From a virus: a stretch of DNA of 32,052 nucleotides. The notes beneath the pieces are model-generated. The model ran no database searches. It saw only the letters and a program-made list of their open reading frames with translations, and was not told where the DNA came from. Made by a program: the position numbers and the translations under genes. The stretch lies in the IMG/VR virus record IMGVR_UViG_3300006790_000069, positions 1 through 32,052 of that record, one strand, 5' to 3'. Below are positions 21,604 to 30,141 of this stretch, one piece after another (positions within the stretch are counted from its first letter, which is position 1; every line of letters begins with the position of its first letter).

Positions 21604-23474
21604 GGTGCTCACTGCGAAGCGACTCAATCGGCGGTGCGCGGCTGCTGAAGCGAGCCAAGGCCTTGGCGCTGTCTATCCAGCTGAGTGTGGGCGTGCGCCG
21701 TGAAATACTGGATGGCTACATCGTTGAGGGGCGCCGAGTAGGGGAGAACCGGAAAGCGACGGTGATTGACCCTGTAGGGCGTTTGTTCGTGTTTGGCCCC
21801 AATCCTGTTGCTGGTGATAGAGGGGCGCAGGAGTTCTATGGCTACGAAGGCGCGTTTTTTGGTTACCAGTCCAAGCCGCAAGCGGGTGACCCACGTCATG
21901 GGCTGCAGGGCGTCTTTGTTGCGGTAGCGCGGGATCGTCTTCACTGGGCATCTGCGGGTTTGCCACCGTTGGAGTCTGAGGCGTCAGAGCTCCGGGTGTT
22001 GCGTCGCGCAAAGATCGGCAATGTCGCGTTGTCGTCAGTGGGCTATGGAGCATATCAGTACGATGACCATGGCATGACAATGCACAATTCGTTGGCCGTC
22101 TTCGGTCGAACTGGTTATCGCCCTACCTTCACCAATCAGAACACCTCTGACCTTTACCCCTTCACAACTGAGGAAGTGGATAAGGTGGCTGTGTACACCT
22201 TCAATGTCTGCGACCTGCAGTATGCGCAGATGCTGAATGAAGTGGATGTGGCAGCGTTACCGAATGTCGCTGCCCACACTGCAGGACGGCCAGGCTTGGA
22301 GTTCGACAGCGAATGGCTCCAAGGGCGCCTGCCTTCTGGCCTGCTCATTGCCTCCGTTATCGATCGGTCTGACCCAGCCTACGAGGGCATCTCATTCTTC
22401 ACGATGCCGGGCGATACGGTCGGTCAGGGAATCGCGGCTCCATGGGCCGAGGGCGATGTTGTGAGCGCGGTCGACGGCTTGACCTGGAACATCTGCTTCT
22501 GGGCAACCACGCCACCATCAACGCCGTTTGACGTTGGCGGTGCTCGCTCACTGTGTGTGATGCGCATGCGCTCTTTCGTTGACGCTGAGGGGAACGATGT
22601 CGCGGAGGTGCTGGGTGCGCCACGGGTCTACGACCCGCGCAACTCAAGCGACCCATTGCGCAGACCTTTCTATCTCGACGGGGCCGACGTGATCATCCGC
22701 TGGCAGCCCAATGGGTTCAACAGGCCCTGTAAATCCTTTGGCGGCGTCATGACCGTGCCGCACGCCGTTCTTGATGATCAGGAATGGCACTTCGGCACGC
22801 TGCTGGTTACCCGTGCGGGCGAGATTGTTGAGCTGCCGCTGGGGCACGATGCCGGCCGCAGTGTGTGCTGGTTTGTTGGGGGTGATGAGGTTGATGGGGT
22901 TGTGTACATGGTCAACCCCTTCTTGGCTGGTAACCGCCTGGCGTTGGTATCAGAAACCGGTGAGGTATCCATTGTGGCTCGCCCTGCATGGCGCCTACCG
23001 ATTGAGAAGACTGTGTCTGATTTTGATCAAAGCACCGACCTGGAACAGCAGCCATTTGCTGAACCGATATTGCGTGGGCTGGCCGCGCATATCGGCGCGG
23101 GCTGGATCGGGTTTCCTGTTGCGCCGAGTCTGGCAGAGCGTCATGCCGGGCAGTTTGCGGCCGTGAACATTTACACCGGGGCCTGCGAGCTGCGAGGCCG
23201 TATGTGGTCAAGACCCACGAACCCGCTGCGTGACACCGTCATGTGGAGCCGTATCTGTGTGATTCAGCGTGATGACGACGGCAAGGCGGTATTGATCGGT
23301 GGTTACAACGAAGGCACCCGAAGCGGTCGCCCGGGAAATGGCAAGCTGGTGATCAGCTTTGATAGCGGGTGGACTTGGGAAACCCTGCATGAGTCTGTGG
23401 GCCCGGGCCGCGGCTGCGCGTATGCCGGCAATGGCCTGCATGTACCGAAGGAGGGGCAGCTGTGGCGTTCTTAG
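21600..23474 (+). CDS. Large virion protein with an Asp-box
   Basis: A 624-residue protein, coupled to the gene before it (ATGA). It is strand-rich throughout, and near residue 592 carries SFDSGWTW, an exact Asp-box (S-x-D-x-G-x-T-W), the repeat found in sialidase-like and other six- or seven-bladed beta-propellers. Only one clear Asp-box is visible. It is most likely a tail or connector protein with a propeller domain; there is no evidence for glycosidase activity. The following gene starts inside its last codons. Confidence 0.6.
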   Translation: MRCSLRSDSIGGARLLKRAKALALSIQLSVGVRREILDGYIVEGRRVGENRKATVIDPVGRLFVFGPNPVAGDRGAQEFYGYEGAFFGYQSKPQAGDPRHGLQGVFVAVARDRLHWASAGLPPLESEASELRVLRRAKIGNVALSSVGYGAYQYDDHGMTMHNSLAVFGRTGYRPTFTNQNTSDLYPFTTEEVDKVAVYTFNVCDLQYAQMLNEVDVAALPNVAAHTAGRPGLEFDSEWLQGRLPSGLLIASVIDRSDPAYEGISFFTMPGDTVGQGIAAPWAEGDVVSAVDGLTWNICFWATTPPSTPFDVGGARSLCVMRMRSFVDAEGNDVAEVLGAPRVYDPRNSSDPLRRPFYLDGADVIIRWQPNGFNRPCKSFGGVMTVPHAVLDDQEWHFGTLLVTRAGEIVELPLGHDAGRSVCWFVGGDEVDGVVYMVNPFLAGNRLALVSETGEVSIVARPAWRLPIEKTVSDFDQSTDLEQQPFAEPILRGLAAHIGAGWIGFPVAPSLAERHAGQFAAVNIYTGACELRGRMWSRPTNPLRDTVMWSRICVIQRDDDGKAVLIGGYNEGTRSGRPGNGKLVISFDSGWTWETLHESVGPGRGCAYAGNGLHVPKEGQLWRS

Positions 23475-24247
23475 GTAGAAACTACGCTCGAATACTCTAC
23501 GTGGAGCGGGCAAAAACATGGCAGGGGTGGCGTGAGCAGGTCAGCCCTATCAAAAGGGTGGTATCGGACTTCACGACCGGTGAAGTGCTCAATCCGCTAC
23601 CGGTGATGGATGTTCAGTCGTATCCGCTGGATTTTGAAGACGAGGGCATCACGTACACCACCTCAGACATTGGTGCCGGGGGATCAGCCAACTCGGACGG
23701 TATGTGGACCTGGACCAATGCCATTGATCAGGCAGGCCCCAACCACCTGTTCTATGCCCCGCATGGTGGTGCGCTCCGGCATGTTGCCACACTCGCCAAC
23801 GGCAATATTCGATACTGCGCTGCGCCGGGCCTCACCCTGGTTGCTGATGCGAGAACACTGTTGAGCTACGCGCCCGAGGACCAGTTGGTGGCAGTGCAGG
23901 ATATGGACCTTGCAACGCTGCCATCACCCAAGGGCGTGACAACCTGGAGCGAGGTTTATGCCAACGACAAGTTGGCGATCGAGAGTGTTGGCATCTTCAT
24001 TGAGGGAGAACATGCCGGGAAGTACGCGGTGTCGTTCAGCGTGCTCAACGCCGAGGTGGCGAATGCCGTAGTGCTGAGCGACCCGTTCTCGCCAGGCGAT
24101 GAGATAACCATAAGGCAGGAGCTGTATCAGTACGAGCCGGCTGCTGGGTCAGAGTCCGTGTTTGGGCATCGAGGCGCCGAGTTCGCTCTGGCCTATCCAC
24201 AGTCCAGCATTATGCTGACACCTTCCTATGCGTGGGTCCCTGTATGA
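23462..24247 (+). CDS. Virion protein, unknown
   Basis: A 261-residue protein starting at GTG, with GGAGG just upstream, overlapping the previous gene by 13 nt. It begins with AFLGRNYARILYVERAKTWQ and is beta-rich (for example SYPLDFEDEGITYTTSDIGA). No family recognised. It belongs to an overlapping set of four genes (19564-24945) that are likely assembled together. Confidence 0.55.
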   Translation: MAFLGRNYARILYVERAKTWQGWREQVSPIKRVVSDFTTGEVLNPLPVMDVQSYPLDFEDEGITYTTSDIGAGGSANSDGMWTWTNAIDQAGPNHLFYAPHGGALRHVATLANGNIRYCAAPGLTLVADARTLLSYAPEDQLVAVQDMDLATLPSPKGVTTWSEVYANDKLAIESVGIFIEGEHAGKYAVSFSVLNAEVANAVVLSDPFSPGDEITIRQELYQYEPAAGSESVFGHRGAEFALAYPQSSIMLTPSYAWVPV

Positions 24248-24945
24248 GCCTCATTTTCGTTAAGAACGGCGTCGTGTATCAGACCTTCACCGGGTATGCC
24301 AACGCTCACGCCAGCTACTGGCGAGAGTCCTCCTTTGTTGCCTCGGCCGAGGCTGTTGAGGGGGTCACTGTGGTAGCGCCGCCGGACCGCGTGGGTGGCG
24401 AAGACTTGCTTGGGCATTTGTCGCCCAACGGCGATGTTGGCGATTCGCCTTGGCGGATTGGCTATTGGGCTCCGCCTCTTCCTGAATTGCGATTTTGGAC
24501 GGGCCTGCAACGTGCCCGCGAGGTTATCGATTCAGCGGCGATTGAGTTGGAGCTTGATGTGCCGGAAGGACTGCTTTCTGTGCTGAATGCCGGCGATGGT
24601 GGCGGTGGAACACCGGCCTACATTAACCCGGCGCTGGGTGCTGAGGTTGGCACACTCACCCCACCAACGCTGGCTGGATTGGAGGCGATGGGGCTGTCGG
24701 CATACTCCAGCGAGGGCGCTGTTTCGGTTGAGGTGGGCTTGTCAGCGCCAAGCGACCCAGAAGAACAGCTGAATTACTCCGGCGGGCTTTTGTTGCTCAA
24801 TGACACGTTGATGCCTGTGATCTTTTACGGCGTTCAGCAGATCGCACCTGGTGCATGGGCTTACCTGTTTGGGGGAGAGAGTGGGGACGCTTCTCTGCCA
24901 CCTATCGGATCTGATATCCCCGTGTCGCTGGTGATCTGGGAGTGA
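24244..24945 (+). CDS. Virion protein, unknown
   Basis: A 233-residue protein. The ATG at 24244 overlaps the previous stop (ATGA); no independent ribosome binding site is visible, so translation is coupled. It starts SLIFVKNGVVYQTFTGYANA and ends with beta-strand-rich segments (VMPVIFY-like LMPVIFYGVQQIAPGAWAYL). Contains a Gly-rich turn (NAGDGGGGTPAYINPALGAE). No family recognised. Confidence 0.55.
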   Translation: MSLIFVKNGVVYQTFTGYANAHASYWRESSFVASAEAVEGVTVVAPPDRVGGEDLLGHLSPNGDVGDSPWRIGYWAPPLPELRFWTGLQRAREVIDSAAIELELDVPEGLLSVLNAGDGGGGTPAYINPALGAEVGTLTPPTLAGLEAMGLSAYSSEGAVSVEVGLSAPSDPEEQLNYSGGLLLLNDTLMPVIFYGVQQIAPGAWAYLFGGESGDASLPPIGSDIPVSLVIWE

Positions 24946-25011
24946 TGTTTTATCAATACGCGGGTGCTGCACACAAAGCTGAGCTGCGTGTAACGGTTGC
25001 AGGAGGTGTCT

Positions 25012-25956
25012 ATGGGAATTGAATCGAGCCAGTCTTTCCTACAGGAGTTTGCTGGGGATGCTCTTGGTCGCGCGCAGTCGCTGGCAAACCGCATTGGTAG
25101 CTATGTGCCGGGTTCGACAAATGTTGATTTCAACTACCAGCCGACCAAACCGACTATTCAGCCACCGCCGTCGATTGGCGATTTGCTGGCAACGGATACC
25201 AGCGGCGCGGCGCGGGCGTTTCTCGATGCTGAAACAGACAAGTGGCTGGCCAAGTTCTTTCCGAACCTTCAAAGCGCCGTTGTCAGCCAGCCCGATGCAT
25301 GGGTGGATGGGATTTTGTCTGGCTCAGAGCCTTTCGGGCTGCCCAACGACGTGCATGAGGGCGTGATTCACGCGGCACGTGACCGCGCCTATCGGACAGC
25401 TGACAGCGAGAAAGCCCAGATACGAGCAGGTTACTCGTTGCGCGGTTTTCATGCTCCGCCTGGGGCGGCCACCGCTGCGATGACCAATGCCGACATCCGA
25501 GCGAGTGACGCCATTGCAGAGGTGAACCGAACCCAGATGATCCGTGATGGTGAAATCAAGGTCGAGCTGGCGAAGTTTGCGGCGCAGCTGGCCGGCCAGC
25601 TCAGAACCAGCATGCTGCAGGCGCTGGCCAGCTTCTACAACCAGTGGTCTGACGTGCTCAAGCAGAACACCGACATTGCCAGGGCGAAGGCGCAGGCCTA
25701 TGCCGCGCTCACCAGTGCGCTATCCAGTTATTACAACGTGGAGTTGGGTTTTGAAGAGCTCCGGTTGAGGGCGGCTTCTGGCAAAGCTGATGCCCAGGTG
25801 GCCTCCAGCAAGAATCGGCTGCAGGAAGGTGAGGTACGGTCAGGGCAGAACCGTGCTCTTGCTGCTGCGGCCGCAGCATTTGCGGATGCATCCAGTGCGG
25901 CTGCCAACGCCCAGAGCTCGCTGCAGGCAGAGCTGTACAGCGGGCCGCTGAGCTGA
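25012..25956 (+). CDS. Helical virion protein, candidate internal/ejection protein
   Basis: A 314-residue, almost wholly helical protein rich in Ala, Gln and Ser, starting at an ATG 5 nt after a perfect AGGAGG (25001-25006). Long amphipathic helices (about 170-310: IKVELAKFAAQLAGQLRTSM, then AQAYAALTSALSSYYNVELG and an Ala-rich tail) resemble those of P22-type injection proteins or T7-like internal core proteins. No motif proves this. It precedes two more proteins with internal-virion character. Confidence 0.5.
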   Translation: MGIESSQSFLQEFAGDALGRAQSLANRIGSYVPGSTNVDFNYQPTKPTIQPPPSIGDLLATDTSGAARAFLDAETDKWLAKFFPNLQSAVVSQPDAWVDGILSGSEPFGLPNDVHEGVIHAARDRAYRTADSEKAQIRAGYSLRGFHAPPGAATAAMTNADIRASDAIAEVNRTQMIRDGEIKVELAKFAAQLAGQLRTSMLQALASFYNQWSDVLKQNTDIARAKAQAYAALTSALSSYYNVELGFEELRLRAASGKADAQVASSKNRLQEGEVRSGQNRALAAAAAAFADASSAAANAQSSLQAELYSGPLS

Positions 25957-25964
25957 GACAGCCT

Positions 25965-26014
25965 GTAGGGTTGGATTGATAACGCGCAGGCGTTGACGAT
26001 TGGGCATGAACACT
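25965..26014 (+). promoter_or_regulatory. Late-region repeat element, divergent copy 3
   Basis: GTAGGGTT at 25965-25972; the nearest ACACT is at 26010-26014, 37 nt later rather than 23, while at 23 nt the sequence is ACGAT. A small GTGG/CCAC hairpin follows and ends next to the start codon of the gene at 26029. Confidence 0.4.
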
Positions 26015-26028
26015 GTGGAGAAGCCACC

Positions 26029-27840
26029 ATGTACGGAATGAAGAAGCCAGCCAAGCCGACTCTGATCAAAGGCCCGGGCACCGGTACGTCGGATTCGATC
26101 CAGAAGGACATGCCCGATGGCAGCTATGTGATGCCGGCTGATAGCACTACAGCCTTGGGTTTTGGTCCAACTGCGCGCACTCAGAAAAAGCAGGCGCCGC
26201 AGGAGCTTCAACAAACCAAGGGGTTTGGCATGCGGCGGGTGAACGTGAGCAATGGCGAGATGGAGTTGCCGCCAGAGGCTGTACACCAGATTGGCGCTGC
26301 GGTGCTGGACCAAGTGCGTGATGCCACTCACCAGCCAACGGGCTACGGCTTTAAGCCGGAGTCTCAGCGCAAGCGGCCTGAGACTTTCTTTGCCGATGGT
26401 GGGCTGGTAGGTGAGGACGATGATAAGCCCAACAGCTTTGGCTTTAACGTGAACAATGACGCCAGCCGCAAGGCTATGCAGGGGTCGCAGGGCAGTCAAA
26501 GCCCCGGCCTTGGCGCTAAGCCTCTGGCCGGCTATGCCGCGAACGTGGAGCGTAACCGCGAGGCCCTGAACAATACTGCGGACAACGTGGGTGGCTTTTA
26601 TAAGGGGGCGGCAGAAAAGGTGCTGGGCGCCGCGACGGTTGTGCCGCGCGGTGTGGCGGGGCTGGCCACCGGAAGCACTACGCTTGATAGCAGCTTACCG
26701 GACTATGGCGCGGGTGAACGGGAACGAGCTGCGCAGCGGTTTGTGCGCCAGAACCCGGAACAGGCCGAGGCTGCGAACCGGTTTGCTGAGGACACCAGTC
26801 GCCGGACGTTGACCCGTGGCTTGGCTCCCCGGCTGGGTTACCCGGGCATTCGCCGAGGTGACCCGGAACGAGTGGCTGCAACCGAGGCTGCAGCGGCAGA
26901 GCAGCAGGCGGCGCAGACTGATACCAGTACCGCAGGCCAGGCGAGTACCGAAGGCGGGCCAACGGCGCCGGCCAACCCTGAGGCGCGGGGCTGGGGTATG
27001 ACCGGCGTGGCAGGCGTTGCCGGCCGGCGCAACGCGGATGGGGTGACGGAGTTCTCTGACCGCGGTGAAGCGCTTGAGTCGGCCCAGGGCTTTGGTTTCC
27101 GAGCTGGCCGCATGGGTGATGGGAACGGCGGCTTGTCTGTGGCAGGTGAGGGCGACGGTGCTCGAGCAATGGAGAGTAACCGCCGAGCGGTACAGGAAAT
27201 GCGCCAGACCCGGCTTGAGAACAGCAACCCCAACTATCTGACTGTTGTGCGCAACTCGGGTGCCCGTGGCGTGCAAGGCTTGATCAACCGGCGCATGAAT
27301 GAGCGTGACAGCGCCCAGGCTGCAGAGCGTAGCCAGCAGCACCAACGTGCTGTTGCAGAGGGCCAGCAGCGCTTGGATCAGGGCCGGCAGCAGCAGATTG
27401 CGAACCGGAATGCCGAGCGCGAGCAGGAGCGTCTGGCACTGCAGCAGCAGTGGGCTGAGGATGACCGGAAGGTGGCCACTGAAGACCGTGACAAGCTGCG
27501 CAGCCTACGCGATCAGATGATGGACACCCAAGCCTCTGTGCCTGAGCGCATGGAGGCTCGACGTCAGTACATGGCGCTGACAGTGGATGCGGGTGATCGA
27601 TACCAGTCCGAGAGCGTGCAGTACGGCACTGATTCGGATGGCAAGCCGGTGCTTGGTAACCGGTTGGTCGACGTGACAACCGGTGAGTATGTCAGTGGTG
27701 AGCCGCCGGCTATCCCGTCCCTACCGCAAGGGATGACCAGGGAACAGGTGATTGCCGACGCGGAAAAGGCGATCAGCGAAGGTGCGCCCAGGGAAGCGGT
27801 CAACCAGCGGCTTGCTCAATTCGGCCTCTCGCCAATCTAG
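26029..27840 (+). CDS. Disordered virion/ejection protein with repeated GxGx motifs
   Basis: A 603-residue low-complexity protein (Ala, Gln, Gly, Arg). It begins with TLIKGPGTGTSDSI and PDGSYVMPADST, a motif that recurs at the start of large phage structural proteins, and contains FFADGGLVGEDDD. Short G-aromatic-G motifs recur near residues 44, 65, 105, 137, 321 and 354 (LGFG, GFGM, GYGF, FGF, GWGM, GFGF). The C-terminal third is a long Gln/Arg/Glu-rich helix (about 400-500). It has GGAG 8 nt upstream of the ATG. Probably an internal virion protein ejected with DNA; function not proven. It ends convergent with the minus-strand gene (shared CTAG). Confidence 0.5.
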   Translation: MYGMKKPAKPTLIKGPGTGTSDSIQKDMPDGSYVMPADSTTALGFGPTARTQKKQAPQELQQTKGFGMRRVNVSNGEMELPPEAVHQIGAAVLDQVRDATHQPTGYGFKPESQRKRPETFFADGGLVGEDDDKPNSFGFNVNNDASRKAMQGSQGSQSPGLGAKPLAGYAANVERNREALNNTADNVGGFYKGAAEKVLGAATVVPRGVAGLATGSTTLDSSLPDYGAGERERAAQRFVRQNPEQAEAANRFAEDTSRRTLTRGLAPRLGYPGIRRGDPERVAATEAAAAEQQAAQTDTSTAGQASTEGGPTAPANPEARGWGMTGVAGVAGRRNADGVTEFSDRGEALESAQGFGFRAGRMGDGNGGLSVAGEGDGARAMESNRRAVQEMRQTRLENSNPNYLTVVRNSGARGVQGLINRRMNERDSAQAAERSQQHQRAVAEGQQRLDQGRQQQIANRNAEREQERLALQQQWAEDDRKVATEDRDKLRSLRDQMMDTQASVPERMEARRQYMALTVDAGDRYQSESVQYGTDSDGKPVLGNRLVDVTTGEYVSGEPPAIPSLPQGMTREQVIADAEKAISEGAPREAVNQRLAQFGLSPI

Positions 27841-28523
27841 TTGGGGATTAGATCGTCAAACAGGCCAGAGCTTGGGTTGTACAGCTTGTTGCAGGCCCTT
27901 CTGATGTTCACGGCAGCGACCTCACTTAGGGTATCGCTGCCGTTTTTCACGGTGCACTCATCGCCCGATGGGTAGTGGGCAAGCAGACGACCGATACCCT
28001 GGGGCACGCTGTCTAGCCCGCCCGGGTGCTGGGTCGTGCAGGCACGTACTGCCGCTCTGGCTGCTGAATCGTTATTGATTGAGGCGAGCTGCTCAATCAT
28101 GCAGGTTGCAGCGTTGTTGTCAGCATAATTGTCACAGGCCCGCTTGTTGATGACGAAGCTACCCATAGGCTGGGCGTCACCTGTTTCATACTCGTACTGC
28201 ATCTGCAGGCCGTCGCGATAGTGCCCACTGGCCTGCAGGATGCCGCACACCTCTGGCAGCATGGCTGCTTTCAGATCGCGCATCTGGTCAGGGTAGCCTG
28301 ATGCTGGGAATTGGTTTGCCGCTAGCACACCAAAGCGGTAGATGATGGTGTCGTCATCTGCGACAGCCGGAAATGTGTGGACGCCAGGCTGTGGTTGGCC
28401 GTACTGCTGCAGTTTGGCGTTGATATCCGCTACCTCTGCCACTACGAATTGCTCAACGGTCATTGATTGAGCGAGTGCTGCAGGGGCAAGGCTGGTAAGC
28501 AAAAGTAAGGTGGTCGCTTTCAT
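27837..28523 (-). CDS. Secreted protein on the opposite strand (moron)
   Basis: A 228-residue protein with a clear signal peptide (MKATTLLLLTSLAPAALAQS, cleavage likely after AL A) and several Cys that could pair (for example EVCGILQ, KRACDN, ATCMIEQ, RACTTQ, DECTVK, RRACNKL). The ATG at 28523 has AGGA about 10 nt upstream. No family recognised. It is transcribed against the late genes and shares a 4-nt CTAG with the end of the virion gene at 27840, so it is probably cargo expressed from its own promoter, perhaps in the lysogen. Confidence 0.6.
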   Translation of the reverse strand: MKATTLLLLTSLAPAALAQSMTVEQFVVAEVADINAKLQQYGQPQPGVHTFPAVADDDTIIYRFGVLAANQFPASGYPDQMRDLKAAMLPEVCGILQASGHYRDGLQMQYEYETGDAQPMGSFVINKRACDNYADNNAATCMIEQLASINNDSAARAAVRACTTQHPGGLDSVPQGIGRLLAHYPSGDECTVKNGSDTLSEVAAVNIRRACNKLYNPSSGLFDDLIPN

Positions 28524-28587
28524 TGGTGTCCGTTCCTGGCTGACTGCGGACAGCATGCCTTGGAGTGTGTCCCTCGGCAAGGCGCCC

Positions 28588-28624
28588 TCAGGGCGGGAGT
28601 ACTATTTGAGGACTCCCGCCCTGA
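28588..28624. other. 13-bp perfect inverted repeat between divergent genes
   Basis: TCAGGGCGGGAGT (28588-28600) and its exact complement (28612-28624) around an 11-nt loop. There is no clean T-run on either side. It lies between the secreted gene (leftward) and the PIN module (rightward), where it may be an operator, an insulator or the edge of an inserted cassette. Confidence 0.55.
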
Positions 28625-28682
28625 CTGAATAATTTGGCTGGCTTATCTACCCAAACGGCCCAGGCTGCTCCACAATAGCTCT

Positions 28683-29417
28683 ATGAAAAAGCCAAATGCC
28701 TACACATTGAGGATCATCGGTAGCTCGCCATCGAGCCTGCCGCTGTCTCGGCTTGCGCTTTATTTGGCAGAAATGTCCAAGCTCCTTGGGCATTCAGAAA
28801 AGGTGCATTTCGACAAGGTTGTTAAGGGCAGCGCTGCACTGCGTGTGTGGGTGGAGGAAGATGTAGCCCCAGCGGTTAAGGCGCGTACTCGACTGGCTAT
28901 CGCTGGTGCGACCTCGGCGCCGAAAGAGGCTGTGGAGTCTCTGAGCCGAATCAATGAGCTGTTATCTCAAGACGGGAAGCGGGGGGAATTAAAAAACCCT
29001 GAGGGCACCGTTGTTATTCCTTTTCCTGGCGGTGCACGCAAGCCTCAAGAAGCCATCACGATGGATGATGAGACCAGCATCGTTGGTCAAGTGATAAAAA
29101 TTGGCGGAAGAGACGACACCATTCCGTTGACGCTTACCGGCAGCGATGGCATCCACTACAACTGCACTGTCAAAGGCCGCGAGCTGGCCAAAGAGATCTC
29201 AGCATACTACCTAGGAGACCTCATTGAGGTTAGTGGGAAAGGCTATTGGTCTCGTCTCCCGGGCGGGAAATGGGTTCTGGACCGGCTGATAGTTCGTTCC
29301 TTCAGGGAGCTCGCTGACGACTGGGATGACGCGCTCACGCTTATGTCGCAGCTGTCGACGGACTGGGGTGGTGGTGGCGATGTTGAAGAAACTTGCGCCA
29401 AGATTCGCAGGGGGTGA
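28683..29417 (+). CDS. Partner protein of a PIN-domain nuclease
   Basis: A 244-residue protein. The N-terminal part (about 1-75) is alpha/beta: AYTLRIIGSSPSSLPLSRLA, then HFDKVVKGSAALRVWVEEDV. A Pro/Arg-rich linker follows. Residues about 128-205 look like a small beta-barrel: TSIVGQVIKIGGRDDTIPLT, then YNCTVKGRELAKEISAYYLG and IEVSGKGYWSRLPGGKWVLD. I do not recognise a named family; the barrel may bind nucleic acid or the PIN partner. The ATG has no clear Shine-Dalgarno. The next gene, a PIN nuclease, begins within its stop codon (GTGA), so the pair is coupled. Confidence 0.55.
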   Translation: MKKPNAYTLRIIGSSPSSLPLSRLALYLAEMSKLLGHSEKVHFDKVVKGSAALRVWVEEDVAPAVKARTRLAIAGATSAPKEAVESLSRINELLSQDGKRGELKNPEGTVVIPFPGGARKPQEAITMDDETSIVGQVIKIGGRDDTIPLTLTGSDGIHYNCTVKGRELAKEISAYYLGDLIEVSGKGYWSRLPGGKWVLDRLIVRSFRELADDWDDALTLMSQLSTDWGGGGDVEETCAKIRRG

Positions 29418-29908
29418 GCTTGGTCGTCTGGGATACGAATGTTCTAGCGCTATATTTTGGGAAACGTCTCACCGCTGAAGATGAGCTTCGCGTTGAGGGA
29501 CTCCTGCAGGACATGCGGAAAAGACGTGAGCCTATCGGTATACCGGCACCGGTGTTTGCCGAGTTTATGGCGGGTATCACCAGCACTGAGAAAGCCAACG
29601 CTGTTGCCTTGTTCAGCTCTACGGCCTTTCGTTTCCTGCCTTACGACAAAAAAGCAGCTATAGAGACTGCAATGCTTATCGGCCGCAAGGTTGCTGGTCG
29701 CCCTCGGCAGGCGGTGAAGGTTGATAGACAAATTATCGCGATCGCAAAGGCTAACGGCGCGAGAAGTATTCTGACTAACGATACTGATATGGCTGCAGAT
29801 GCGCGGCATTTTGGAGTGACGGCCCAAAGCATCGATAAGCTTGAGATCCCCGATCAGCTCAAGCAGCACCGAATCGAGTTTAAAGAAGGCCAAGACCCAG
29901 CCGAGTGA
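29414..29908 (+). CDS. PIN-domain ribonuclease (VapC-like toxin)
   Basis: A 164-residue protein with the four acidic PIN positions: D7 (VVWDTNVLAL), E50 (PAPVFAEFMAG), D104 (KVDRQIIAIA) and D123/D125 (LTNDTDMAADARHFGV). PIN proteins of this length are mostly Mg-dependent RNases of VapBC systems. I start at the GTG at 29414, which overlaps the upstream stop (GTGA); a TTG at 29420 with AGGGGG at good distance is an alternative. The upstream partner is not a VapB-type AbrB, RHH or Phd protein, so this is not a standard VapBC operon. Confidence 0.75.
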   Translation: MSLVVWDTNVLALYFGKRLTAEDELRVEGLLQDMRKRREPIGIPAPVFAEFMAGITSTEKANAVALFSSTAFRFLPYDKKAAIETAMLIGRKVAGRPRQAVKVDRQIIAIAKANGARSILTNDTDMAADARHFGVTAQSIDKLEIPDQLKQHRIEFKEGQDPAE

Positions 29909-30141
29909 GAGACGACATCATTGAAGATGGCGCTTCAAGGGCCAGGATGGGGTGGGAAGCACTGACGCACAATCCGCGCTTTTGGGGACTGGTCGTAGTC
30001 GGGTAACAGCCATAGGCTCGTTGGTCGCTTTACAGGTACAGGTCGTCGGATTCTGTATATACATATGCAACGAAGCATTGAATTTGCGCAACGTAGCGCA
30101 TACTATCTGTATATACAAACCAAGGACGAATTGTACGCTGC
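29909..30141. promoter_or_regulatory. Control region of the BrnT-like/RHH pair
   Basis: No gene in this 233-nt stretch. Two identical palindromes TGTATATACA lie at 30054-30063 and 30108-30117, 54 bp apart (about five helical turns). A good sigma-70 promoter, TTGAAT (30078-30083), 17 nt, TACTAT (30101-30106), lies between them with the second palindrome over the start point. They are likely operators for the ribbon-helix-helix antitoxin. Confidence 0.7.

Noticed and set aside
21760-21785. CCCTGTAGGGCG inside the gene at 21600 as a fifth repeat element
   Set aside because: Lies in a coding region, lacks the TT of the core and has no ACACT at 23 nt; probably chance.
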